Shown: positions 38,329 through 46,793, counted from the first letter of the stretch. The stretch: DNA of 64,000 nt from G963667425 sp963667425 [NCBI: bacterium] (GCA_963667425.1 OY763407.1:1116001-1180000), one strand, 5' to 3'. Translations and numbers: made by a program. Notes: generated by a model from the sequence alone, not told the origin.

Positions 38329-38345
38329 AGGATACATATACTACT
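38329..38345 (+). repeat. 17-bp direct repeat, right copy
   Basis: Exact copy of 35879-35895, followed by AATAAG and then the stop of rnfA at 38358. It probably marks the original 3' end of the SBBP gene. Confidence 0.85.
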
Positions 38346-38357
38346 AATAAGAACAGT

Positions 38358-38930
38358 CTAAACCATTCCGGTAAAGCCCATAAAAGCAAGCGAAAGAAGA
38401 CCTGCCATAACAAGTGCAATTGGTGCACCTTTCATAGCCTTTGGAATCTCATAAAGCTCTAACTTTTCTCTAAGACCTGCAAAAAGAACCATTGAAAGTG
38501 TAAAACCAAGTGCCGTTGCTATTGCAAAAACAACACTTTCAAGAAGATTGTAATCTTTCTGAATTGTAAGAATTGCAACACCAAGTATTGCACAGTTAGT
38601 AGTGATAAGAGGAAGAAAAACTCCAAGTGCCTGATAAAGCGGAGGAGAAACTTTCTTCATAATAATCTCAACCATCTGAACAAGCGCTGCAATTATAAGA
38701 ATAAAAGCAACAGTCTGAAGAAATTCGAGACCTAATGCGGCGAGAATAAGTGTGTAGACAAGCCATGTTACAGTTGTTGCAAGAGTCATAACGAAAAGAA
38801 CGGCTGCTCCCATACCGGCAGCTGTGGAAACTTTTGTACTTACACCAAGGAAAGGACATATTCCGAGGAACTGAACAAGTATGATATTATTTACAAATAT
38901 TGCTGATATTAATATTATCAAATATTCCAT
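38358..38930 (-). CDS. rnfA: Rnf electron transport complex subunit A
   Basis: A 190-residue inner-membrane protein of six helices. FVNNIILVQFLGICPFLGVS and the inverted-topology partner ITTNCAILGVAI are diagnostic of RnfA/NqrE; each holds a Cys that binds the membrane [2Fe-2S] centre. Presence of rnfB and rnfC in the same operon makes this Rnf rather than Nqr. A GGAGGATAAC ribosome site precedes the ATG. It is the last gene of the rnf operon, next to the insert boundary. Confidence 0.96.
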   Translation of the reverse strand: MEYLIILISAIFVNNIILVQFLGICPFLGVSTKVSTAAGMGAAVLFVMTLATTVTWLVYTLILAALGLEFLQTVAFILIIAALVQMVEIIMKKVSPPLYQALGVFLPLITTNCAILGVAILTIQKDYNLLESVVFAIATALGFTLSMVLFAGLREKLELYEIPKAMKGAPIALVMAGLLSLAFMGFTGMV

Positions 38931-38939
38931 GTTATCCTC

Positions 38940-39533
38940 CTATGCCTTTTTCATTTTCATTTTGTTTATAAATGCAATCAGAAAACCAAGTGTTATAAAT
39001 GCTCCTGGAGGCATAATGAAAAGAAGCATTGTATTTGCATTTTCACCAAAAAGATTAAGACCGAAGAATGAACCGGCTCCAAGGATTTCTCTAACTCCGC
39101 CAAGAATTACAAGTGCGAGCGTAAATCCAAGTCCCATTCCTGCACCGTCAAATATTGAAGGGATAATACCGTTTTTAGATGCAAAAGCTTCAGCTCTTCC
39201 AAGAATTATACAGTTAACAACGATGAGAGGAATGTAGAGACCAAGCTGAGCATAAAGATCGGGAAGATATCCTTTCATTACAAGTTCAATTATTGTTACA
39301 AAACTTGCAATAACAACAATAAATGAAGGGATTCTAACCTTATCAGGTATCAGATTCTTTATTGATGCTATAGCAACATTGGAGCAGATAAGCACAGCAG
39401 TTGTAGCAAGCCCCATTCCAAGCCCGTTTATTGCTGAACTTGTTACACCAAGTGTGGGACACATTCCCAGTAAAAGGACAAATATAGGATTTTCCTTAAA
39501 AAGTCCCTTTGTAAATTCTTTAAATAGACTCAT
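38940..39533 (-). CDS. rnfE: Rnf electron transport complex subunit E
   Basis: A 197-residue six-helix membrane protein homologous to RnfA. ENPIFVLLLGMCPTLGVTSS and VVNCIILGRAEAFA mark RnfE/NqrD and carry the paired Cys for the shared Fe-S centre. It is 9 bp upstream of rnfA. In most operons rnfE directly follows rnfG; here two lipoprotein genes intervene. Confidence 0.96.
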   Translation of the reverse strand: MSLFKEFTKGLFKENPIFVLLLGMCPTLGVTSSAINGLGMGLATTAVLICSNVAIASIKNLIPDKVRIPSFIVVIASFVTIIELVMKGYLPDLYAQLGLYIPLIVVNCIILGRAEAFASKNGIIPSIFDGAGMGLGFTLALVILGGVREILGAGSFFGLNLFGENANTMLLFIMPPGAFITLGFLIAFINKMKMKKA

Positions 39534-39548
39534 TTTCTATCTCCAAAA

Positions 39549-39995
39549 CTATTCTTCAATTGTAAAAACAAAAGGCAAATTTACTGTCAACAAGTCTCTA
39601 CCTTTCTGTTTAGGATAAACTATTTTCTTTATCACATTAACAAAACAGTTATCAAGCTCAGCATCATCAATACGTGGATAATTCTTATCTTGTCCTATAT
39701 TGTCCACTACTCCATCTGAATCAATAGTGTAAGAAAAATAATATTTTATTTTAGATTCTACAGTGCCGCGCTCATATGCTTTCATAAAACAATTATGAAA
39801 ACGAGTTTCATTATCCTGTATAGATTTAGCAATCAATGGTGCAATACTATCAACATTAGATAAACTTTCTTGCATTTCTGCTGAAATCTCACTTCCACTT
39901 TTATCAGATTTCTCAGCTTTTTCAGTAGTTGCACATGAAGCAATAATTAAAATCAATGTAATCATAAGAAGTGCCGTTTTTAATGCTTTTTTCAT
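39549..39995 (-). CDS. AgmX/PglI-C-domain lipoprotein, copy 2 (inside rnf operon)
   Basis: About 148 residues from the ATG at 39995; the in-frame extension to 40037 reads YNKREK, a relic of the rnfG tail, not a real N-terminus. Lipobox LIIASC. The mature part has the AgmX/PglI C-terminal pattern: helix with two Cys, KYYFSYTIDSDGVVDNIGQD, then CFVNVIKKIVYPKQKG and VNLPFVF. This domain resembles the TonB C-terminal fold. It is a tandem duplicate of the next gene. Function unknown; position suggests periplasmic contact with the Rnf complex. Confidence 0.72.
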   Translation of the reverse strand: MKKALKTALLMITLILIIASCATTEKAEKSDKSGSEISAEMQESLSNVDSIAPLIAKSIQDNETRFHNCFMKAYERGTVESKIKYYFSYTIDSDGVVDNIGQDKNYPRIDDAELDNCFVNVIKKIVYPKQKGRDLLTVNLPFVFTIEE

Positions 39996-40504
39996 CTGTT
40001 TTTCTCTTTTGTTGTAAGCACTACTAAAACTCCGCAACTATTCTTCAATATTTTGCATCCTAAAGAATAAAGGATAACTTACTTTTACATCTTCTCTATT
40101 TGTTGCTTTTGGATACAGAATTTTTCTTACAGCAGTAACAATACATTTCTCAAATTCAGGATCGTTAATAAGAGGATATTTCTTATCCTGTTCAGCGTAA
40201 GTCACAACTCCATGTGTATCAATAATATAATAAATATGATATTTTATTTCAGATGGAACAGTACCTCTCTCATAGGCTTTTTCAAAGCATGGAGGATAAC
40301 TATCAAGGTTTTTCTTAAAATATTTATCTATACTATCCTTACTGAGTTTTTCCTCTGTAGCCTGTTCTACATCATTTCCACTTTTATCAGATTTCTCAGC
40401 TTTTTCAGTAGTAACGCATGAAGCAATAATTAAAATCAATGTAATCATAAGAAGTGCCGTTTTTAATGCTTTTTTCATCTATTTTTCTCTTTTACTGTAA
40501 GCAT
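39893..40504 (-). repeat. Tandem gene duplication of ~483 bp with rnfG-tail footprint
   Basis: 39893-40021 and 40376-40504 are nearly identical, at an offset of 483 bp, spanning the lipoprotein signal sequences and ~25 bp upstream. In the older copy those 25 bp encode the end of RnfG (AYSKREK-stop). In the younger copy the same bases are noncoding leader (AYNKREKQ). The duplication endpoint therefore lies inside rnfG. Confidence 0.85.
40038..40478 (-). CDS. AgmX/PglI-C-domain lipoprotein, copy 1 (inside rnf operon)
   Basis: A 146-residue protein that starts at the codon after the rnfG stop. Lipobox LIIASC; the first 30 residues match copy 2 almost exactly. The C-terminal domain (KYHIYYIIDTHGVVTYAEQD, CIVTAVRKILYPKA, VSYPLFF) is the same fold but well diverged, so the duplication is not recent or the domains evolve quickly. 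It probably sits in the periplasm or outer membrane. Confidence 0.72.
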   Translation of the reverse strand: MKKALKTALLMITLILIIASCVTTEKAEKSDKSGNDVEQATEEKLSKDSIDKYFKKNLDSYPPCFEKAYERGTVPSEIKYHIYYIIDTHGVVTYAEQDKKYPLINDPEFEKCIVTAVRKILYPKATNREDVKVSYPLFFRMQNIEE

Positions 40505-41042
40505 CTATTGCTCTGTTCATTGCATCGCAAAATGCACGGGAGCTTATGGTGGCAGCTGTTATCGCATCAACATCTCCACCATCTTTTTTAACTGTAAATT
40601 TAAAACCGCTTTTATTTTTACCGTTAAACTGGTCTTTAAATTTAGGTGTTGTCATATTTGTTCCAAGTCCCGGAGTTTCTCCCTGATATATAACTGAAGT
40701 ATTATATACAGTGCCATCTTCGGTAAGACCAACCATTATCTGGATATTTCCATTAAATCCGTTATTTGAATATGTTTTAACAGCTGTTCCGACTAACTTT
40801 CCATCTTTTGATGCAGGAAAAAGCTCAACATTTTCAAAACCGTCAACACTGTATTTATCTCCAAGTTTATCAAAATCAGGAAGAACAGCTTTTATTGCAG
40901 CCTGCTGTTTTTTTATCTGAATAGCGGCAATTGCAGGCTTAGTTTTCTCATATGTAAAACCAAGTGCAAAAGCTGAAACCAGACCGATAAGTGTAAGAAC
41001 TATAAGCATGTTCTTTAATGATGAATCGAGTTTTTTAGCCAT
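40479..41042 (-). CDS. rnfG: Rnf electron transport complex subunit G
   Basis: About 187 residues from the ATG at 41042 (GGAGG 6 bp upstream). One N-terminal TM helix is followed by a periplasmic FMN-binding domain with GETPGLGTNM and DAITAATISSRA; the second Thr corresponds to the residue that carries covalent FMN in the usual SGAT[ST] motif. It overlaps rnfD by 8 bp. Its 3' end is the source of the neighbouring lipoprotein duplication. Confidence 0.94.
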   Translation of the reverse strand: MAKKLDSSLKNMLIVLTLIGLVSAFALGFTYEKTKPAIAAIQIKKQQAAIKAVLPDFDKLGDKYSVDGFENVELFPASKDGKLVGTAVKTYSNNGFNGNIQIMVGLTEDGTVYNTSVIYQGETPGLGTNMTTPKFKDQFNGKNKSGFKFTVKKDGGDVDAITAATISSRAFCDAMNRAIDAYSKREK

Positions 41043-42009
41043 TGTATGCCTCCTTGCCGAATCTTGAAGGTTTGGCAAATCTGTCTATCAGAGGAACAAA
41101 TGCATTCATTATAAGTATTGAGTAGCTGCATCCTTCAGGATAGCTTCCGAAAAGTCTTATTATTCCGCATAAAAGACCGCCGCCAATAGCAAAAATAATC
41201 TGCCCTTTAACGCTCATAGGACTTGTAACCATATCAGTTGCCATGAACCATGCGCCAAGCATTGCACCACCAGCCAGAATATGAAAAAGAGGATCTGCAT
41301 ATTTTGATGGATCTATAAGCCAGAAGATTCCTGTAAAAACAAAAAGTGTAAGAAGATAAAAGACAGGAATATGCCATCTTATTATCTTTCTGTATATCAT
41401 GAAAATGCCGCCGATAAGTATGGCGAGAGCACTTGTTTCACCAATACATCCACCGATTGAACCCATAAACATATCAAGGTGTGAAGGGAGATTTTTTATC
41501 CCTTCTTCTGCAAGCATTCCAAGCGGAGTTGCAGCTGTAACAGCATCTGCACCCATGCTCCATGCGTTTACAAGAGGTTTAGGCCAGCTTGTCATAAACG
41601 CAGGAAAAGAGGCAAGCATAAAAGCTCTACCGATAAGTGCGGGGTTAAAAGGGTTTTTGCCAAGTCCGCCAAAAGCCATCTTAGCAACGCCAATAGCCAT
41701 AACTGAACCTGCAAAAAGCATCCATACAGGAATCGATGCAGGAACGTTAAAGGCAAGTAACATACCAGTTATTATGGCAGAACCATCAAACGCAGTAACT
41801 TTTGTCTTTAAAAGGAACTTTTGAACGACAAATTCAATGCCAACACAAAAAATTACTGATAAAAAAGTAACTTTAATTGCATTAAATCCATAAAAATAAA
41901 CACCTGCTATAAGTGCAGGAACAAGGGCTATAACAACTCCCCACATAATTCCATTGACTGTAAATTTAGATTTTACATGCGGAGAGAGCGATACTGATAA
42001 TTTTGTCAT
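41035..42009 (-). CDS. rnfD: Rnf electron transport complex subunit D
   Basis: A 324-residue polytopic membrane protein. FGGLGKNPFNPALIGRAF and DAVTAATPLGML are hallmark RnfD/NqrB motifs; the Thr of TAATPL is the expected site of covalently bound FMN. It takes part in ion pumping coupled to ferredoxin:NAD+ electron transfer. It overlaps rnfC by ATGA, indicating translational coupling. Confidence 0.96.
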   Translation of the reverse strand: MTKLSVSLSPHVKSKFTVNGIMWGVVIALVPALIAGVYFYGFNAIKVTFLSVIFCVGIEFVVQKFLLKTKVTAFDGSAIITGMLLAFNVPASIPVWMLFAGSVMAIGVAKMAFGGLGKNPFNPALIGRAFMLASFPAFMTSWPKPLVNAWSMGADAVTAATPLGMLAEEGIKNLPSHLDMFMGSIGGCIGETSALAILIGGIFMIYRKIIRWHIPVFYLLTLFVFTGIFWLIDPSKYADPLFHILAGGAMLGAWFMATDMVTSPMSVKGQIIFAIGGGLLCGIIRLFGSYPEGCSYSILIMNAFVPLIDRFAKPSRFGKEAYNG

Positions 42010-43346
42010 TGTTTAGCCCTCCTTTCTCTCATTATTCTCATTACGTTTGCTTTTCCATATCTAATATAATCAAGAAGAGGTCTTGCGGAAGGACAGGTAA
42101 AACTACAACTGCCGCACTCTATGCAGTCTGTAACGAACTCTTTTTCAGCATCTTCAAAACGGTCTTTTTCAGAAAGTTTTTCAAGAAGATAAGGCTGCAA
42201 GCCCATTGGACAGACAGAAACGCATTTTGCACATCTTATACAGTTTTGAGGTTCAGATCTTTTTGCCTCATCTTCAGACATAAGGATGACACCTGAGCTT
42301 CCTTTTGTCATGAAAAAGCCTGTATTTGAAACTGCATGACCCATCATAGGACCGCCTGCAATTATCTTTCCGCTTGTTTCAATATCGCCTTCAGCGGCTT
42401 TTATAATATCTGCTACCGGAGTTCCAACTCTTGCAATATAGTTGCATGGAGTCTTAACCTTTGAACCTGTCACAGTTATTATTCTTTCAAAAAGAGGTTT
42501 CCTTTTCTGAACAGCTTCATAAACTGCAAATGCAGTCGCAACATTGTTTACAACACATCCAACATCAAGAGGAAGTTTTCCACTTGGAACTTCTCTATCT
42601 AAAATAGCTTTAATAAGTTGTTTTTCTGCGCCCTGAGGATACTGAACTTTAAGAGGAACAATCTCTATTCCGGTAAAAGACTTGGACTCTTTTTCAAGAA
42701 GCTCAATAGCATCAGGTTTATTAGCTTCGATTCCGACAAAAGCTCTTTCAACTTTTGCTGCCTTCATCATAATTGAAACACCAACAAGTATCTGAATTGG
42801 TTTTTCAAGCATAAGTCTATGATCGGAAGTAAGATAAGGCTCACACTCAACACCATTTATGATAAGAGCATCAGCTTTTTTATCGGGTGGAAACATATAT
42901 TTTACATGAGCAGGAAAAGTTGCTCCGCCCATACCGACGATTCCGAGATTTTTCATAATATCAACTATCTCGGAAGCACAAAGCTCGCAATCTTTTTTTA
43001 TATCATCAGAACGGTCAATGCTTTCTTCCCATTCATCACCTTCAACTTTAATAGTTATTGAAGGAACTTTTTTACCCATATGATTAGCAGTCTCTTCAAT
43101 TGCCGTTACAGTTCCTGAAACCGAGGAATGAACAGCAGCTGAAATAAAACCGGCAGGCTCACCAAGCAAAGTTCCAACTTTAACTTTATCTCCCTTTGCA
43201 ACAACAGGCTTTGCAGGAGCACCAATATGCTGTGCGAGCTGGATTGTCACCTTTTCAGGAACAGGAAAAACTTTAACAGAAGAAGTTGCCGATAATTTGT
43301 TTTCCGGTGGATGAACACCACCTTTGGAAAAACGCCTTAATTTCAT
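42006..43346 (-). CDS. rnfC: Rnf electron transport complex subunit C
   Basis: About 446 residues. The ATG at 43346 has AGGTG 5 bp upstream and is preferred over the GTG at 43352. It has an N-terminal barrel-sandwich region (GGVHPPENK), and a NADH/FMN-binding SLBB-type core (GMGGATFPAHVK, INGVECEPYLTSDH). Two [4Fe-4S] motifs follow, CIRCAKCVSVCP and CIECGSCSFTCP. It is the NAD(H)-binding peripheral subunit. Length is close to the compact bacterial form. Confidence 0.96.
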   Translation of the reverse strand: MKLRRFSKGGVHPPENKLSATSSVKVFPVPEKVTIQLAQHIGAPAKPVVAKGDKVKVGTLLGEPAGFISAAVHSSVSGTVTAIEETANHMGKKVPSITIKVEGDEWEESIDRSDDIKKDCELCASEIVDIMKNLGIVGMGGATFPAHVKYMFPPDKKADALIINGVECEPYLTSDHRLMLEKPIQILVGVSIMMKAAKVERAFVGIEANKPDAIELLEKESKSFTGIEIVPLKVQYPQGAEKQLIKAILDREVPSGKLPLDVGCVVNNVATAFAVYEAVQKRKPLFERIITVTGSKVKTPCNYIARVGTPVADIIKAAEGDIETSGKIIAGGPMMGHAVSNTGFFMTKGSSGVILMSEDEAKRSEPQNCIRCAKCVSVCPMGLQPYLLEKLSEKDRFEDAEKEFVTDCIECGSCSFTCPSARPLLDYIRYGKANVMRIMRERRAKQ

Positions 43347-43373
43347 TTTCACACCTTCAATATAATTTTAATA

Positions 43374-44252
43374 TTAAACATTAGTTTCAGCAGGAGCAGA
43401 TTTAGGTGCTTCTTTCTTTATAATCTCAAAAGAAGCCTTTATTGCTCCTGTAGGACATTCCTGCACACATTTACCACATGCAATACACTTTTTAGGGTCA
43501 ATATATGCAAGAAAATTTGTAACAGTAATTGCCTGAACCTTTTCAGGACATGCGCTTGCACATTTACCGCAGCCGATACATGCAGCTTTGCAGTTTTTCA
43601 TGGCAACAGCGCCTTTTTCCCTGTTCATACAGAAAACAGAAACTCTTCTATCTTTTCTACCTTTAGGTCTTATCTCAATAATGCCTCTTGGACAAGCCTT
43701 TACACATGCACCGCAGCTCACGCATTTTTCTTCATCAACAACAGGAAGTCCGGTTTCCTTATCAATATAAATTGCACCGAAATCACATGCTGCAACACAG
43801 TCACCTAAACCAAGACAGCCAAAAGGACAGCCGTTTTCACCAGAAGTTATTGTGTTGGCAACTGCACATTTTGAAGGACCATCAAAAGCCACCTTCTGAG
43901 GAGCTTTACTTTTCGTTCCGCCACATCTTACGACAGCTATTTTAGGATCTGAAGCCGCAACCTCAAGACCAAGATATTTGCCGACATTAGCCATAGTATC
44001 ATTACCACCTGCAGGACAGAAAAGTCCTGAAATATCTCCATTTTCAGAAGCTTTTACAAGAGCTTCGGCAAGCCCTCTGCAACCAGGATAACCGCAGCCG
44101 CCGCAATTTGCACCGGGAAGAATTTCTGCAACTTCATCAATTCTGGGATCCTCATAAACTTTAAACTTCCTGGCAACAATAAAAAGAACAACAGCTGAAA
44201 TGGCTGAAATAGCACCAAGAGTAATAATGGAATAGAGAACTACAGCACTCAC
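43374..44252 (-). CDS. rnfB: Rnf electron transport complex subunit B (ferredoxin subunit)
   Basis: A 292-residue protein with one N-terminal TM helix and the RnfB Fe-S motif ILPGANCGGCGYPGCRGLAE...CPAGG. Several ferredoxin-like [4Fe-4S] motifs follow (CVSCGACVKACP, CIGCGKCASACP, CIACGKCVQECP). It is the presumed entry point of electrons from ferredoxin. Starts at GTG with a GAGG site. It is first among the rnf structural genes; rnfC follows after 27 bp. Confidence 0.96.
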   Translation of the reverse strand: MSAVVLYSIITLGAISAISAVVLFIVARKFKVYEDPRIDEVAEILPGANCGGCGYPGCRGLAEALVKASENGDISGLFCPAGGNDTMANVGKYLGLEVAASDPKIAVVRCGGTKSKAPQKVAFDGPSKCAVANTITSGENGCPFGCLGLGDCVAACDFGAIYIDKETGLPVVDEEKCVSCGACVKACPRGIIEIRPKGRKDRRVSVFCMNREKGAVAMKNCKAACIGCGKCASACPEKVQAITVTNFLAYIDPKKCIACGKCVQECPTGAIKASFEIIKKEAPKSAPAETNV

Positions 44253-44268
44253 TTCAAAACCTCACTTA

Positions 44269-44685
44269 TCAGTTTTTTACTACTTTAAATTTAAATTTCT
44301 TTTCAATACGCTTTCTGAAAATAAAGATAAAAAGGTATGCGGGAACAAGAGACAAAAGAGAGGAAATACCTCCAGCGACCTCGCTGCCGGTTATTGAATA
44401 TGCGATGAAAAGAGCTGATACCATGAAAATAAACGGGAGACCGAAACTTAAAAAGACAGCCGTCCCGGCAAGAGAGGAATCCATTTCTACAAAAACATGT
44501 TCCCCGATTTCAAAAGAACATTCACCATAAGCTTCAATCATTTTATCCTGCATTTCGGAAGCATTGCAGTACTTCTTAGCATGGCAAGCCGAGCAAGCCG
44601 ATTTTGATTCTATCTTAATAAGATAAATATCATTACCGCAAGACTTGGTGACTACTCCGTTATGACGAATGGTTTGTTTGACCAC
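44269..44685 (-). CDS. rseC: RseC/MucC-family membrane protein
   Basis: About 138 residues from the GTG at 44685, which has AGGGA upstream; a TTG at 44700 is possible. It has an N-terminal Cys-rich cytoplasmic part (CSACHAKKYC), then two TM helices and a basic C-terminus, the RseC/RsxC-reductase-associated pattern (PF04246 type). RseC proteins are linked to SoxR reduction by Rsx/Rnf and to sigma-E control. Its place as the first gene of the rnf operon supports an Rnf-linked redox role. Confidence 0.83.
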   Translation of the reverse strand: MVKQTIRHNGVVTKSCGNDIYLIKIESKSACSACHAKKYCNASEMQDKMIEAYGECSFEIGEHVFVEMDSSLAGTAVFLSFGLPFIFMVSALFIAYSITGSEVAGGISSLLSLVPAYLFIFIFRKRIEKKFKFKVVKN

Positions 44686-44720
44686 CGGACATTCCCTCAA
44701 AAACCTTTTTACCGTGTCGT

Positions 44721-44749
44721 GTAGTAACTCAAAAAGAGTTTATTGTCAA
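44721..44749 (-). promoter_or_regulatory. rseC-rnf operon promoter with a palindrome in the spacer
   Basis: On the minus strand TTGACA (44749-44744) and TACTAC (44726-44721) are 17 bp apart, with a start expected near 44714 and a leader of ~29 nt. The spacer contains AACTC-AAAAA-GAGTT at 44726-44740, a perfect 5-bp inverted repeat overlapping the -10 edge. That is a good place for a repressor dimer. Confidence 0.6.
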
Positions 44750-44846
44750 TAAAAAGAGGCTCCTAATATTCAGTAAAATCGAAAATGTCCGGTTTTATAT
44801 CAGGAAAAAACAACCTGGTAACTATCAAAAGTATCTCCTTTATTAT

Positions 44847-44875
44847 TTGCAAAGATTTTATTTACGATTTATATT
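44847..44875 (+). promoter_or_regulatory. Promoter for the creatininase-M42 operon
   Basis: TTGCAA and TATATT with a 17-bp spacer, ~62 bp before the ATG at 44938, which has an AGGAGGAG ribosome site. Confidence 0.5.
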
Positions 44876-44937
44876 ACACCGTTGGAAAAAGCTGTTTCAT
44901 AAAATAATATTTCTTATATTTTTACAGGAGGAGACAA

Positions 44938-45708
44938 ATGTTACTTTCTGAAATAACATGGCTTAAAGCTGAAGAATATTTCAAAAATTCAGATATTGTC
45001 ATTATTCCTGTAGGCAGTATAGAATGCCATGGTAAACACATGCCTCTTGGCACAGATACGCTTATACCTGACAAAATAATAGAACTTTTAAGAAAGTTGG
45101 ACGACAGATTTCTTGTTATTCCCTCAATTCCATATGGTTCATGCGAAAGTCTCCACCTTTTTCCGGGAACAATAAATCTTGGAAGCGAACTTTTTTATAA
45201 TTTGATGAAAAAAATCATTGAAAATCTAAGAAACCATGGTGCAAGAAAATTTGTTATTTTAAATGGTCATGGCGGAAACGTAAAAACTCTTGAACGAATT
45301 GGCTATGAGCTTGATGAAAAGGGTGACTTAATGGCAATTCTCAACTGGTGGCTCAATGTCTGGGATATAAATCCAAACTGGAAAGGCGGACATGGCGGAG
45401 CAGAAGAAACGGCAGCAATCATGGCTGTTAATGAAAACCTCATAGACAAAAAATATATTGAACTTCCGCTTGAAATAAAAGATATATCAGAAACTATCAA
45501 AGGAAGCGGATTTAACACTGCCAATTATCAGAATGTTACAATAACCATTCCACGTCTTACCAATCATGTCTCAGATAATGGCTGGATAGGTCCTGATCAT
45601 CCCAAATATGCAACAAAAAAATGGGGAGAAGAAATGCTCAACTCATTTACCGATTTTATGCTTTCATTTCTAAATGAATTTAAGAAAATCAAGCTGGAGA
45701 AAAAATAG
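44938..45708 (+). CDS. Creatininase-family amidohydrolase
   Basis: A 256-residue protein with the metal-binding motif GSIECHGKHMPLGTDTLIP (family form GSxEQHGPHLPLxTD), then LNGHGGN and GGHGGAEETAA, which supply the other zinc/manganese ligands. The family includes creatinine amidohydrolase, FAPy deformylase and MftE-type peptidases, all acting on amide bonds; the substrate cannot be assigned. It is followed with no gap by an M42 peptidase gene, so a peptide or amide-degrading role is likely. Confidence 0.87.
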   Translation: MLLSEITWLKAEEYFKNSDIVIIPVGSIECHGKHMPLGTDTLIPDKIIELLRKLDDRFLVIPSIPYGSCESLHLFPGTINLGSELFYNLMKKIIENLRNHGARKFVILNGHGGNVKTLERIGYELDEKGDLMAILNWWLNVWDINPNWKGGHGGAEETAAIMAVNENLIDKKYIELPLEIKDISETIKGSGFNTANYQNVTITIPRLTNHVSDNGWIGPDHPKYATKKWGEEMLNSFTDFMLSFLNEFKKIKLEKK

Positions 45709-46785
45709 ATGAATAAAAATAAAACTATAGAAAGAATAAAGCTTTTAAGTAACGCAAACGGAATATCAGGATTTGAAGATGATGTACTTAAAATAATAAG
45801 AAAAGAAACCGAAGATTTAGGTAAAAGCCATGAAGATTCTTTAAGAAATCTATACATTTATCGAAATGGAAACAAAGACAGCCTTCCAACAGTACAACTA
45901 GATGCCCACAGTGATGAACTCGGATTTATGGTAAAAGCAATAAGACCTGATGGAATGCTTGAATTTATAACAATCGGCGGCTGGGTTGCCTCGAATATCC
46001 CTGCGCACTTAGTCAGAGTTAAAAATCGTGATGGAATATATATCCCGGGAGTCATTTCCAGCAAACCACCCCATTTTATGAACGAAAATGAAAAAAAATC
46101 AATGCCGGAAATAACATCAATGACAATAGATGTTGGTGCAACTTCAGCAGAAGAAATTGAAAATGATTATAAAATCGATATTGCTGCACCAGTCGTTCCC
46201 GAAGTTACATGTATTTATGATGAAAAACATGACATATTAATGGGAAAAGCATTTGACAACCGTCTGGGATGCGCATCAATCATAGAAGTAATGGAAGAAT
46301 TAAAAAACGAAAATCTAAAAGTAAACATTGTAGGAGCCTTTGCCGCACAGGAAGAAGTAGGAACAAGAGGAGCAGTTGTTACAGCAAACCGCATTAAACC
46401 TGATCTTGCAATAGTTTTTGAAGGATGTCCGGCAGATGACACAGCTGTTCCGGCATATCAGGCTCAGACAGCTCTTAAAAAGGGATCAATGCTTCGCCAT
46501 ATAGATGCCAGAATGATAACAAACCCAAGATTTCAGAAATATGCACTCGACCTTGCAAAAAGCAGTTCCATAAAATGTCAAAGCGCAGTAAGATCAGGAG
46601 GATGTACAAACGGAGCAGTAATTCACCTTTCAAACATGGGAGTACCAACAATTGTGATAGGTACACCGGTAAGATATGCACACACACATTACGGAATATC
46701 ATCATATCACGATTTTGAAAACGGAGTAAAACTTGCCGTAGGAATATTAAAAAATATTACAAAAGAAATAATTGAAAGCTTTTAG
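45709..46785 (+). CDS. M42-family metallo-aminopeptidase
   Basis: A 358-residue cocatalytic-zinc peptidase. Ligands and catalytic residues are in QLDAHSDELGFMV, KAFDNRLGCA, AAQEEVGTRGA (general-base Glu), VFEGCPADD and the C-terminal YAHTHYGIS. M42 enzymes form large tetrahedral cytosolic aminopeptidases (TET/FrvX/CelM). The ATG follows the preceding stop directly, so the two genes are translationally linked. Confidence 0.92.
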   Translation: MNKNKTIERIKLLSNANGISGFEDDVLKIIRKETEDLGKSHEDSLRNLYIYRNGNKDSLPTVQLDAHSDELGFMVKAIRPDGMLEFITIGGWVASNIPAHLVRVKNRDGIYIPGVISSKPPHFMNENEKKSMPEITSMTIDVGATSAEEIENDYKIDIAAPVVPEVTCIYDEKHDILMGKAFDNRLGCASIIEVMEELKNENLKVNIVGAFAAQEEVGTRGAVVTANRIKPDLAIVFEGCPADDTAVPAYQAQTALKKGSMLRHIDARMITNPRFQKYALDLAKSSSIKCQSAVRSGGCTNGAVIHLSNMGVPTIVIGTPVRYAHTHYGISSYHDFENGVKLAVGILKNITKEIIESF

Positions 46786-46793
46786 CAGATAAT

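Larger units (their letters stand above)
35896..38345. mobile_element. Accessory insert bounded by a 17-bp direct repeat
   Basis: A 2.45-kb segment lies between the two 17-bp repeats and separates the SBBP gene from rnfA, which would otherwise be convergent with only about a dozen bases between them. It holds a PD-(D/E)XK-like gene flanked by inverted repeats and a decayed RAYT transposase. Near its left edge, 35927-35944 reads GTGGGGGCAGGTCTGCAT, the kind of GGGGxCAGGTC string often found at RAYT-associated ends. I see no intact integrase, so the segment is probably non-autonomous or decaying. Confidence 0.6.

Noticed and set aside
38358-43346. Nqr (sodium-translocating NADH:quinone reductase) instead of Rnf
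   Set aside because: RnfB with ferredoxin motifs and RnfC with two [4Fe-4S] sites are present, and there is no NqrF-type flavoprotein.
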